The notes: generated from the letters alone by a model not told the origin. Numbered from the stretch's first letter, positions 27,084-35,558 are shown. The stretch is 41,260 nt of DNA from Candidatus Hydrogenedentota bacterium (GCA_026415215.1 JAOAHN010000095.1:1-41260), one strand, 5' to 3'. Translations and numbers: made by a program.

Positions 27084-28211
27084 ATGAAAATATATAAAGT
27101 TCAGCACATAGCATTTTTGGTTATAATCCTGTGTACTACACTGGTTATATTTATCATACTAACCAGCAAGAATAATAATTCGGTTTCTCCGTCGGTTCTA
27201 ACCGATGCAAAGGCTTCTTTACCACCAATTGGAGACAACTTCGAGCAAACTCCAAAAATAGAACTCGAAACAGGAAACTTATTCGATTTTGGAACAATAC
27301 CTAATGACAAAGAAACTACAAAAAGAGTAAAGGTATTTAACAAAGGGAAAGGTCCACTCTATCTGAGATCCATTCAAACTACATGTGCTTGTACTCAAGG
27401 AACAATTCCGGTCGGGCAAGAAGTTATTCTACCGAATGGAGAAGGCCATATATTAATCACTGTAATACCGTCAAAAATAGTTGGATTCTATTCAGAAAAA
27501 ACTCTTACCATATATACTAATGACCCCCATAACTCTACCTTTGAATTAAAAGTTATTGCTAAAGTAGAACCTGAGTTCCTTATCGAACCTGAAAGTATCG
27601 ATTTTGGTGAAGTACTCAAAGGTTCGACTTATGAAACAACAGCTACCATAACTCAAAAAAGCATGTCAAAACCTCTTGAAATATACAAAATTTACGAACC
27701 AGGAATACCCGATAGCATCAACAACAATATAAGTTATACTATAAGAAAGACAGAAAGTAACGACAGAGAACTAAAATATTTGGTTACATTCACTCTCGAG
27801 CCATTTTCATCACCGGGTGAATTTAATAGAACACTATATATTTCCACAAATATAGATAGGTATCCAGAGGTTCCCATCAAAATAAAAGGTAAAATAGTCG
27901 CTCCATATAAACTAAGTATTAGTTTCCCTACCCCCTTGATATTTAACGATCTCTTAAAGAATTCTCCAAAAGAAGTAATTATCGAATCTATTGATGATAA
28001 TGGAACATTCGAAATAATCTCATACGAAGTAGTCCCATCAGGGATTTTCTCCGCAGAATATTTTAAAAGAGAGAAAAATATTGTATTTAATATAAAGTGC
28101 AAAGAAGTGCCCACAGAGACCTATGGACTTCTCACTTTGAAATTAACCCATAAAGGCATACTTTACGAAGACCGAATACTATTGAAGAGTTTTAAAAAGA
28201 CCATACTTTAA
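27084..28211 (+). CDS. DUF1573 domain protein, membrane-anchored
   Basis: A 375-residue protein with an N-terminal transmembrane helix or uncleaved signal (about residues 7-27) and an outer part made of Ig-like beta sandwiches. The first is a DUF1573 domain (about 65-155) with FDFGTIPNDKETTKRVKVFN and SIQTTCACTQG. The second starts near residue 170 with IDFGEVLKGS. The TTCACT sequence with its cysteines is a family hallmark. No enzyme activity is known; a binding or structural role is likely. It begins one base after the kinase stop with no Shine-Dalgarno sequence, implying translational coupling, and a zinc-ribbon gene follows at 12 bases. Confidence 0.75.
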   Translation: MKIYKVQHIAFLVIILCTTLVIFIILTSKNNNSVSPSVLTDAKASLPPIGDNFEQTPKIELETGNLFDFGTIPNDKETTKRVKVFNKGKGPLYLRSIQTTCACTQGTIPVGQEVILPNGEGHILITVIPSKIVGFYSEKTLTIYTNDPHNSTFELKVIAKVEPEFLIEPESIDFGEVLKGSTYETTATITQKSMSKPLEIYKIYEPGIPDSINNNISYTIRKTESNDRELKYLVTFTLEPFSSPGEFNRTLYISTNIDRYPEVPIKIKGKIVAPYKLSISFPTPLIFNDLLKNSPKEVIIESIDDNGTFEIISYEVVPSGIFSAEYFKREKNIVFNIKCKEVPTETYGLLTLKLTHKGILYEDRILLKSFKKTIL

Positions 28212-28223
28212 GGGAGAAATTTT

Positions 28224-28604
28224 ATGTTTGGATGGGGACATAAGTCCTCTAATAGCAAACCGCACAGAGATGAAATAAGGCCAATTCCAGGAAGGGTGAT
28301 CTATTGTAGAATTTGCAACGCAGAAAAGATGTTTTCAAGAGCGTGGAGACGAGTTGAGTATATGCAAAAGTGTCCATGCTGTGGAACAGAGTTTCCTAAT
28401 CCAGTTGAAGTGTACAAAAGATTTCAGCCTATTTGCCCTAAATGTGAAGAACCTCTTGAATACCCCGGGTTTGATTACGGATTATGCGATGGTTGCGGGT
28501 CCAAGTATGAAATCACTGAGGGATGCAAACCAGGTTTACTCCCAAACTATCAACAACGGAAGGAAATGAACAAATATGGAAAAGTGTGGAGTCCTTATTG
28601 GTAA
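28224..28604 (+). CDS. Zinc-ribbon protein with four cysteine pairs, unknown role
   Basis: A 126-residue, probably soluble protein with four CxxC knuckles: Cys28-Cys31, Cys50-Cys53 (with an extra Cys52), Cys71-Cys74 and Cys88-Cys91. They should form two zinc ribbons, the first two pairs sharing one ion and the last two the other. A basic or polar N-terminus and a C-terminus ending GKVWSPYW flank them. AGGGAGA before the ATG supports expression. I do not recognise the family. The gene overlaps the UDP-sugar pyrophosphorylase start by 29 bases in another frame. Confidence 0.65.
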   Translation: MFGWGHKSSNSKPHRDEIRPIPGRVIYCRICNAEKMFSRAWRRVEYMQKCPCCGTEFPNPVEVYKRFQPICPKCEEPLEYPGFDYGLCDGCGSKYEITEGCKPGLLPNYQQRKEMNKYGKVWSPYW

Positions 28605-30069
28605 AACTAACGACGAATTAAATGATGTTACATTGTGTAAAGAGAAAGAACTAAGAGAATTAGTTGAAAAATATTCTCAACAACATATATTCGGTCACTG
28701 GGATAAACTTAGCAAAGAACAAAAGGCCTATTTACTAAATCAAATTAGTAAAATAGACTTTGAATTAATGAAAAGATTAACAGAAATATGGATATTCAAT
28801 ACACCAAAACCTGAAGTCTTTAACCAGATTATCCCGATACCTGTAATTTCGCTAAACTCATCTGAAGATTCCAGAGAAAAAGAAGCATACGATTGTGGAG
28901 AAGAAACACTTAAACTATCAGAAGTAGGATTATTTATGGTAGCTGGGGGACAAGGAACAAGGTTAGGATTTGATAAACCTAAGGGGACCTTTCCAATAGG
29001 TCCTGTAACCAAAAAATCTCTCTTCCAATACCATGCAGAAAAAATAATAAATATCCAAAAGAGATACAATATTGAACTTCCATGGTACATCATGGTGAGT
29101 GAGACTAATGAGCTGGATACCAAAAACTTTTTCGAACAAAACGATTATTTTACACTAAAAAAGAGTAATGTCATTTTCGCTACTCAATCAATGGTCCCCT
29201 GCTTAGATGAAAGAGGCAAATTTATGCTTGAGAGCCCTTACTCAATAGCTATGAATCCTAATGGACACGGCGGAACTATTCAAACAATAATTGAAAAGGG
29301 TCTCATGGAGGACATGGAAAACAGAGGTATTAAATTTCTAAGCTACTTCCAAGTAGACAATTGGGCTGTAAAGGTTGCCGATCCAAGATTCATAGGCTAC
29401 CATGTTCTAAATAATGCGGAAATGTCTTCTAAAATAATACGGAAAAATTCTCTAAGAGAAGCGGTTGGCGTACACTGTATTTGTGATAATGAATACAGAG
29501 TTATTGAATACTCAGAATTAGATATTTATCCCCAATTATTAGAGCTTAATCCTGACGGTTCCATAAAGTTTTATGCTGGTAACCCTGCTATGCACATAAT
29601 AACTATAGGCTTTGTCAAAAAAGTTTATAATAGGTTCAAAGATTTCCCTTGGCACCGTGCACACAAGAAAATCCCATACATAGATGATTCAGGAAATCTT
29701 ATTAAACCAGAAAAGCCAAACGGATACAAGTTTGAAACTTTCATATTTGATGCTTTAAGGTACACATCTCATCACCCAGTAGCACTGGAAATACAGAGAG
29801 AAGGAGAATATACACCTATTAAACAACTTACAGGAGAAAACAGTATAGAATCCGCAAGAAAAAGTATGACAAAAATGTGGGCTAAATGGCTAAAAAAAAG
29901 CGGATATAATATGGATGAGTACATTGCCCATAGAGAACATTACATAGAAATAACTCCCGTATTTGCCCTAACAGAGGAAGAATTTCTCAAAAAAAGTAGG
30001 AACTTCAATTGGCAAATACCGTCTACATCCTTCGCAATAGACGAACAGGGAAATCTCATAACAACATAA
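28576..30069 (+). CDS. UAP1-like UDP-N-acetylhexosamine/UDP-sugar pyrophosphorylase
   Basis: The enzyme should make UDP-GlcNAc (or a similar UDP-sugar) from UTP and the sugar 1-phosphate. It belongs to the UDPGP family of eukaryotic UAP1, not to bacterial GlmU. Near residue 122 lies GGQGTRLGFDKPKGTFPIG, the nucleotide-binding loop. Later motifs include NPNGHGGTIQ and FLSYFQVDN (uridine and metal region), and KFETFIFDAL. The 497-residue length and the N-terminal helical part fit UAP1. The start ATG lies inside the zinc-ribbon gene, with AAGGAA about ten bases upstream. GalNAc-1-P or other sugars remain possible substrates. Confidence 0.82.
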   Translation: MEKCGVLIGKTNDELNDVTLCKEKELRELVEKYSQQHIFGHWDKLSKEQKAYLLNQISKIDFELMKRLTEIWIFNTPKPEVFNQIIPIPVISLNSSEDSREKEAYDCGEETLKLSEVGLFMVAGGQGTRLGFDKPKGTFPIGPVTKKSLFQYHAEKIINIQKRYNIELPWYIMVSETNELDTKNFFEQNDYFTLKKSNVIFATQSMVPCLDERGKFMLESPYSIAMNPNGHGGTIQTIIEKGLMEDMENRGIKFLSYFQVDNWAVKVADPRFIGYHVLNNAEMSSKIIRKNSLREAVGVHCICDNEYRVIEYSELDIYPQLLELNPDGSIKFYAGNPAMHIITIGFVKKVYNRFKDFPWHRAHKKIPYIDDSGNLIKPEKPNGYKFETFIFDALRYTSHHPVALEIQREGEYTPIKQLTGENSIESARKSMTKMWAKWLKKSGYNMDEYIAHREHYIEITPVFALTEEEFLKKSRNFNWQIPSTSFAIDEQGNLITT

Positions 30070-30072
30070 AAG

Positions 30073-30102
30073 TTGAAACCTTTTTTCTATATAATTTATA
30101 AT
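30073..30102 (+). promoter_or_regulatory. tRNA-Asp promoter
   Basis: TTGAAA (30073-30078) and TATAAT (30097-30102), 18 bases apart, match the tRNA-Leu promoter exactly in both hexamers and spacing. The -10 element ends ten bases before the mature tRNA. A second TATAAT at 30090-30095 is too close to the -35 to be used with it. Confidence 0.72.
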
Positions 30103-30112
30103 AAAAGAGGCT

Positions 30113-30189
30113 GGAGACGTAGTTCAGTTGGTTAGAACGCTGCCCTGTCACGGCAGAGGTCGCGAGTTCGAGTCTCGTCGTCTCCGCCA
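30113..30189 (+). tRNA. tRNA-Asp (anticodon GTC)
   Basis: A 77-base cloverleaf. The acceptor GGAGACG pairs with CGTCTCC, with discriminator G, and CCA is encoded in the genome. The anticodon stem CTGCC/GGCAG encloses CTGTCAC, giving anticodon GTC. The T-arm contains GAGTTCGAGTCTC. It lies between the pyrophosphorylase gene and the iron regulator. Confidence 0.96.
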
Positions 30190-30207
30190 TAATTTTTTAT
30201 GTATAAT

Positions 30208-30223
30208 GTTAAATATATTTAAC
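30208..30223. promoter_or_regulatory. Palindromic candidate operator before the DtxR-type regulator
   Basis: GTTAAATATATTTAAC is a perfect 16-bp palindrome ending four bases before the regulator start. It abuts a TATAAT (30202-30207), so a bound protein would block transcription. DtxR/MntR-type repressors bind such inverted repeats and often control their own genes, so autoregulation is a reasonable inference. No second copy was noticed in the gap before feoA. No clear -35 was found for this promoter. Confidence 0.5.
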
Positions 30224-30227
30224 AACC

Positions 30228-30641
30228 ATGAAAAAAGAGACTATAACATCACATAAGAAGCCGAACATAACTCATTCTCGTATCCATTACTTATGGGCAA
30301 TAAATGAGCTTTCAAAAACAGGCGATGGAGTAAAGGCAATAAATGTTGCCAAGTTACTCGGTGTAACGAGAAGTGCTGTCTCGATAGCATTAAACAATCT
30401 AAAAAAACAAAAACTCGTTGTTGAAAAATATCCTGGACACTTTCTTCAACTCACCCACTCAGGAAAAAAACAATTAGAAAAAATAGACTCGAACTACCTT
30501 CTTCTTGTTGATTTTCTCAATAATTATCTGAATCTGGAAAAGGATATTGCAGAAAAGCAAGCATGCCTTATTGAGCATCTTCTATTAGATGAAGTTGCAG
30601 TAAAACTCTCACAATTGTTAGCAAAAAACCATCATCCTTAA
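30228..30641 (+). CDS. DtxR/MntR-family metal-dependent transcriptional regulator
   Basis: A 137-residue protein with a winged helix-turn-helix (about 18-85, with INVAKLLGVTRSAVSIALNN) and the helical metal-binding and dimer region. Cys113, Glu116 and His117 (QACLIEH) correspond to the metal-binding C-x2-EH of DtxR. The His usually found near the start of the dimer helix is replaced by Asn89 in my alignment. It lacks the C-terminal SH3-like domain of full DtxR. The next genes on this strand encode ferrous iron uptake, so it probably senses Fe(II). The start has no Shine-Dalgarno sequence and a predicted leader of only about 15 bases. Confidence 0.82.
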   Translation: MKKETITSHKKPNITHSRIHYLWAINELSKTGDGVKAINVAKLLGVTRSAVSIALNNLKKQKLVVEKYPGHFLQLTHSGKKQLEKIDSNYLLLVDFLNNYLNLEKDIAEKQACLIEHLLLDEVAVKLSQLLAKNHHP

Positions 30642-30671
30642 AAACAACTTTCCTAAACTGGAAAATATAAT

Positions 30672-30866
30672 ATGAAGACTGAATATCTGATAGTAACATT
30701 CATAATATTGACCGCCATAACTTACATAATATGTCAAGTTTTATATTTATTCAAATCTAAGAAAAGAGTACCTCAATGCTCAACTTGTGTCGCAATAAGT
30801 GTTTCTAATCGCAGAATTAAGGTGAAGTCTCTGTTACCTCCAAAAATACACATTCCCAAAGAATAA
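30672..30866 (+). CDS. Small Cys-containing membrane protein in the feo cluster
   Basis: A 64-residue protein with one transmembrane helix (about 5-27), a basic stretch (KSKKR), then Cys36 and Cys39 (QCSTC) in a cytoplasmic tail. Position between the regulator and feoA, and the helix-then-cysteine layout, resemble the small FeoB-associated cysteine-rich membrane proteins, although this one has fewer cysteines. It may help FeoB or bind iron in transit; that is inference. An alternative is an unrelated small protein. Its gene follows the regulator by 30 bases. Confidence 0.55.
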   Translation: MKTEYLIVTFIILTAITYIICQVLYLFKSKKRVPQCSTCVAISVSNRRIKVKSLLPPKIHIPKE

Positions 30867-30897
30867 AAGCATATTACCTCCGCAAAGGGCAGTATAC

Positions 30898-31194
30898 ATG
30901 ACGATCTCAAAACCTCGAGGAACTGGAAAAGAGGAGCCAACTACTATAAGACTAAGTGAACTTTCTGAAGGCGATACAGGCATAATCCTCTCTATAAAAG
31001 GCGGTCCAATTCAATATAGAAAGCGGTTACTCGATTTGGGACTGATTCCAGGGACCCAATTCAAGATAGTAAGAGAAGCTCCCTTAGGCGACCCTATAGA
31101 AATCGAAGTAAAGGGATACTCGTTAGCTCTTAGGAGAAAAGATGCATGGCATATAATAGTTCAGCCAACACTCCAAAAACCGTCAGGGCAATAA
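30898..31194 (+). CDS. feoA: Ferrous iron transport accessory protein FeoA
   Basis: A 98-residue cytoplasmic SH3-like protein that acts with FeoB. The family core is clear: RLSELSEGDTGIILSI, YRKRLLDLGLIPGTQFKIV, APLGDPIEIEVKGYSLALRRKDA. A 15-20 residue N-terminal extension precedes it. An AAAGGG lies upstream of the ATG. Its 3' end overlaps the FeoB start by 49 bases in another frame, indicating translational coupling. Confidence 0.92.
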   Translation: MTISKPRGTGKEEPTTIRLSELSEGDTGIILSIKGGPIQYRKRLLDLGLIPGTQFKIVREAPLGDPIEIEVKGYSLALRRKDAWHIIVQPTLQKPSGQ

Positions 31195-33302
31195 TTATAG
31201 GAAATCCTAACACCGGTAAAAGTGCTATCTTTAATTCTCTTACTCGGGGATATCAAGAGGTAGGTAATTACCCAGGGGTAACAGTAGAAAGAAAGACGGG
31301 GAAAATAGAAATAAATGGAACAAAATTCATCATAGAAGACTTACCAGGCTTATATTCCCTATCTCCCTACGCTGAAGAAGAAAAAATTACAAGAGAACTA
31401 ATTCTAAACGCTAAAAACTACGACCTAATTATTAACATAGTAGATTCAACTAACTTAGAAAGAAACTTATATCTTACTACCGAGCTAATGGAACTAAAAA
31501 TCCCTTTACTCATAGTCCTTAACATGAGTGATATGGCAAAGAAAAGGGGTATTCATGTTGAGGATAAGCAACTATCAAAATTGCTAAATGTACCTGTAAT
31601 AAAAGCAGTAGGAAACAAGGGGGAGGGAATTGATGAACTAAAAAAAACTCTATCGAAGTATATACACAATCCTCAGATATTCATCCCCAATGATGTTAAC
31701 TATGGACATGAGTTAGAGTTAATAGTTGAAGAACTTACAAATGAAATCTACAACTTATTGCCGGAGAACGAAAAAACAAAATCTCGATGGTTCAGCATCA
31801 AACTTTTGGAAAAAGACCCTACCACTAAAAAAGATATAATCAAACTATTGGAACCATCACAAATTCAGGCGTTTGAAAAAATAGTTACCAATGCCATAAA
31901 GAGAATAGAAGAACATGAGAAAGAAGACTCTATCGTCACTATAACTCAAAGAAGATATGGATATGTTTCCGGAATAATTAGGCAAACTGTAAGATTTTAT
32001 GGAGAGTCCATACAAAACATCACTAATCAGATAGACAATATTGTATGTAATAAAATAGCAGGACCTGTAATACTTATTTGCATCGTAAGTTTTTTATTTT
32101 TTGCTGTATTTAACATAACTCAAGAGTGGCAGTGGATCCCTACACCAATTGGATGGTTCAGCCCAGTTGAACTATTTGAGTTTTCTTTTGAATTTCTCGG
32201 CCACAAAATTAACTTTCTTGCAGACTCTGCCCCTGTTCTTCATTCTCTATTGAAAGATGGAGTCATAAGCGGAGTAGGTGCTGTGCTAAGTTTTGTCCCA
32301 TTGATATTTGTTCTATTTTTTGCTATCTCCTACCTTGAAGACACAGGATATGTAGCACGCATTGCCTTCATCCTTGACAGATTGATGCGCATATTTGGAT
32401 TACAAGGAAGGTCTATATTAGCACTTCTAATTTCTGGTGGAATAGGTGCAGGTGGATGTGCAGTACCAGGAATCCTCGCAACAAGAACCATACAGCAAAA
32501 AAGGGACAAGATACTTACTATATTGATAGTTCCTTTCATGAGTTGTGGAGCAAAACTGCCGGTTTACGCTGTTCTTATCTCTGCTTTCTTCAAAGACTAC
32601 AAAACTCCAGTTATGCTATCATTATGGGGAATCTCGTGGACAGTAGCACTACTTAGCGCATTTATTTTGAGCAATACTATATTTAAGGGTGAATACACAC
32701 CTTTTGTCCTCGAACTACCACCTTATCACCTCCCAGTGATAAGAAGTGTATTAAGACAAACTTGGGGAAGAACCTGGCAATATATTAAAAAGGCAGGCAC
32801 ACTTATACTCGCTGTAAATATAGTCATGTGGGCTTTAATATATACTCCTATCACGAGCAATACCCTTAAAGAAATACAGCCAAATACTCCCCCTTCGATA
32901 GAAAATAGCATCGCAGGATATATAGGAAAAAAGTTAGAACTAATAACAAGGCCCATTGGATTTAATTGGAAAATTAATGTTGCATTATTAGGTGGGATTG
33001 CTGCTAAAGAAGTCATCATAGGTACACTTGGCACCGTCTACAGTGTGGAAACCTTAAAGGAAGGATCTACTTCTTTACAAAAGATATTATCTAATAGCAA
33101 GGAATGGAATCCCATACTCGCATACACACTGATGATTTTCGTCATGCTCTACGCACCTTGTAGTGCTACCCTTATAACTATTTGGCGAGAAACAAACTCC
33201 ATAAAGTTCCCTCTTCTTTCCTTCCTTTTCTCTACCGCCGTAGCCTATCTTGGAGCATTAATTGTATTCCAATCTTGTAATCTATTATCATTTGGAACAT
33301 AA
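31146..33302 (+). CDS. feoB: Ferrous iron transporter FeoB
   Basis: The inner-membrane Fe(II) transporter with a cytosolic G domain. The 718-residue protein has G1 GNPNTGKS (19-26), G3 DLPG (65-68), G4 NMSD (126-129, replacing the usual NxxD residues conservatively) and the FeoB-specific YPGVTVE. The membrane part begins near residue 300 and carries the two Gate-like repeats, with GGIGAGGCAVPGI, VPFMSCGAKLPVY, and later YAPCSATL. The start at 31146 is supported by AGGAG nine bases upstream, inside feoA. Expression is probably controlled by the DtxR-type regulator upstream. Confidence 0.95.
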   Translation: MAYNSSANTPKTVRAIIIGNPNTGKSAIFNSLTRGYQEVGNYPGVTVERKTGKIEINGTKFIIEDLPGLYSLSPYAEEEKITRELILNAKNYDLIINIVDSTNLERNLYLTTELMELKIPLLIVLNMSDMAKKRGIHVEDKQLSKLLNVPVIKAVGNKGEGIDELKKTLSKYIHNPQIFIPNDVNYGHELELIVEELTNEIYNLLPENEKTKSRWFSIKLLEKDPTTKKDIIKLLEPSQIQAFEKIVTNAIKRIEEHEKEDSIVTITQRRYGYVSGIIRQTVRFYGESIQNITNQIDNIVCNKIAGPVILICIVSFLFFAVFNITQEWQWIPTPIGWFSPVELFEFSFEFLGHKINFLADSAPVLHSLLKDGVISGVGAVLSFVPLIFVLFFAISYLEDTGYVARIAFILDRLMRIFGLQGRSILALLISGGIGAGGCAVPGILATRTIQQKRDKILTILIVPFMSCGAKLPVYAVLISAFFKDYKTPVMLSLWGISWTVALLSAFILSNTIFKGEYTPFVLELPPYHLPVIRSVLRQTWGRTWQYIKKAGTLILAVNIVMWALIYTPITSNTLKEIQPNTPPSIENSIAGYIGKKLELITRPIGFNWKINVALLGGIAAKEVIIGTLGTVYSVETLKEGSTSLQKILSNSKEWNPILAYTLMIFVMLYAPCSATLITIWRETNSIKFPLLSFLFSTAVAYLGALIVFQSCNLLSFGT

Positions 33303-33333
33303 AGAACAACCACTTTAGAAAAACCTAACTACC

Positions 33334-35556
33334 ATGGTTAAAAATTATAAGAATTATGCCCATGTATTCACCTTTCTTATCCTCATTTTCACATGCTTAA
33401 TTTATATACCTTATTTGCCCACACAATACTTGGGAAAAGATGAAGAAGTAATTTCGTCTCTCCCTCCGAGATTAGGAAATCTCCAGGAGTTATTGAAAAT
33501 TTCACCTCATACTCCACTTGCTATCTTATCCATTCAGCTACTACGAATGATAAACTCCTCACCCTATTTCCAGTTCATTATAAACTGGCTCCTACTAACC
33601 TTAAACTCTCTCCTCCTATTAGTACTCATCAACAAGATACATTCACAATCGAGTAATGGTAATTTACTAAAGCTATGTGGAGCCTTTATTACAAGTTTAA
33701 TTTTCTTGGTGTATCCCTTATCAATTTATTCAGTCAGCTTTGTATCTGCAAGAGGAGGTTTACTTTGTTCCACATTCTCGCTATTGACATTACTGACAGC
33801 AATTGAATCTGAAAGGAACACCGCCAACTCTTTTTTCTGGGACATATCGACAGTTTTCTTTTTCGTATTGGCCACCTTTAGTCACTTTATCGGAGTAGTA
33901 CTGGGTCTGATAATGATTCCCCGTCTCATAAAAGTAATCAACGAAAGAAACTCTTCTGCAAATGAAGACAATTACAAGCACCTAATTATTTTTTTGATTA
34001 TTGCAATTACATGTATTTTAATTTTCAAGAAACTAATAGATATTTACTTCAACTATGACATTTACCAAAACGAGATTCCAGCTCTCTCGGTTCCCTTATA
34101 TTTAAGGCACTTATCTCATTACCTTTTAAACCTAATACTCCCTACAAACTACTTTCCTATTAAAGGACTGGGGACCCATACATATTATTCGATAATAGTG
34201 CTATTCTTAACTGGAGTTTTGGTAACTTTCAGCGGATACTTTGTAAAGAAAAATTTTTACTCATCTGGAATAATAAGTTTACTTGGAATTAGTATCGGAC
34301 TCTCTCCAATTTTTGCAAGTATAGACATACTATCTTGCACCACCCTCTATTATCTATTCACTTTTTTCATACTCACTTTAGGAATAATCACACAAGACTT
34401 AATGAGCTCTTCTAAAACGATACGATACTGTGTACTGATATTTTTGATAATAATAGGAGCAGGTACTACTTTACTTTCCTTCCCTCTTCTGAAAGAAGTT
34501 AAAAATCCAGAAATCCTCTGGTTCAGTTCAGCAAGCAATAATCCATCAAATCCTGAACCTTGGCGATATTTAGGAAGATTGTTTCTTGAGAGAGCAGAAA
34601 ATACACCAGACAAAGTAGAGCAAGAGAGACTATATGAAGCGTCGCTACAATGTTGGAACGAAATACTATCACTTCATCCAGAGGACACAGAAGCTCTGGT
34701 AAACTCTGCGAAATGTAAGTTGCATCTAAATCCACTCGAATCCGAAAAAACCTTAGATAGAGCCCTAAGCTTGGATCCTACTAATAAAGATGCGGTCAGG
34801 GAAAAGCTCAATATCTATCTTTCAGCTTCGGAGAAATATATAGACGATAATAAGTTACAAAGAATTTTTTACAACACATATCTAACATACTTTATATTAA
34901 ACAAGTTACCTAATAATGAGGACATTGACAATGTATGCCGATTAGCTCTAAACCACCAAGATGAGTTATTTCTCGAGAAATTCTTATCTCAACTCGATAT
35001 AAACATTCCAAACTCTGAATATTGTAATAAGCTCACCGAGAACTGTAAAAACACTAAACCACTCATAGAAAAATTAAAACTTCCCACACTTAACGAGGGA
35101 GAAAAGTTTCTGCCACCTGCAAACATATTCTCCGAAATCTACAAACATAGAAATATAGATCCACTTATAATTTCATGGTCTGCGTATCAATACAAATTGA
35201 ACCCCAGTGATAAAAAACCTCTTCTGAATATAGGGCTCACCTATGCCCAAGCTAACAGGTTTGGTAAATTCATTGAAATTTGGAAACATCCACTTGAAAA
35301 TAACAATGAATTTTGGGAAAATTTATGCGAACTTTTAATATCTGAAAGCCTATTTGAATATTCCCAAGAGGCTATTACTCAAACAACTTACAGTGAAATT
35401 CAAAAGAAATTCAAACTAATTGAGTATGCCCTTAATAAGGGGAAATCGGAATTCGCAAAGAAAACACTGGAGGAATTAAAAAATTACCAACTCAGCTTAG
35501 ATGAAGAAAAAATATTAGAAAGTTACGAAAGCAGACTGTATATGGAGGATAAGTAG
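33334..35556 (+). CDS. Multi-pass membrane protein with TPR tail, TMTC/GT-C-like
   Basis: A 740-residue protein with about ten transmembrane helices in residues 10-390 and a soluble, helical-repeat region after that. The repeat region has at least two TPR-like units near 410-490 (EALVNSAKCKLHLNPLESEKTLDRALSLDP). The segment FLVYPLSIYSVSFVSARGGLLCSTFSLL matches the pattern of TMTC-type protein O-mannosyltransferases (HPxxxxxVxxxxxRxxLL); here the His of the HP pair is Tyr. The first loop has an acidic GKDEEV. A glycosyltransferase role is a weak inference. The next gene begins two bases after its stop. Confidence 0.55.
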   Translation: MVKNYKNYAHVFTFLILIFTCLIYIPYLPTQYLGKDEEVISSLPPRLGNLQELLKISPHTPLAILSIQLLRMINSSPYFQFIINWLLLTLNSLLLLVLINKIHSQSSNGNLLKLCGAFITSLIFLVYPLSIYSVSFVSARGGLLCSTFSLLTLLTAIESERNTANSFFWDISTVFFFVLATFSHFIGVVLGLIMIPRLIKVINERNSSANEDNYKHLIIFLIIAITCILIFKKLIDIYFNYDIYQNEIPALSVPLYLRHLSHYLLNLILPTNYFPIKGLGTHTYYSIIVLFLTGVLVTFSGYFVKKNFYSSGIISLLGISIGLSPIFASIDILSCTTLYYLFTFFILTLGIITQDLMSSSKTIRYCVLIFLIIIGAGTTLLSFPLLKEVKNPEILWFSSASNNPSNPEPWRYLGRLFLERAENTPDKVEQERLYEASLQCWNEILSLHPEDTEALVNSAKCKLHLNPLESEKTLDRALSLDPTNKDAVREKLNIYLSASEKYIDDNKLQRIFYNTYLTYFILNKLPNNEDIDNVCRLALNHQDELFLEKFLSQLDINIPNSEYCNKLTENCKNTKPLIEKLKLPTLNEGEKFLPPANIFSEIYKHRNIDPLIISWSAYQYKLNPSDKKPLLNIGLTYAQANRFGKFIEIWKHPLENNNEFWENLCELLISESLFEYSQEAITQTTYSEIQKKFKLIEYALNKGKSEFAKKTLEELKNYQLSLDEEKILESYESRLYMEDK

Positions 35557-35558
35557 AA

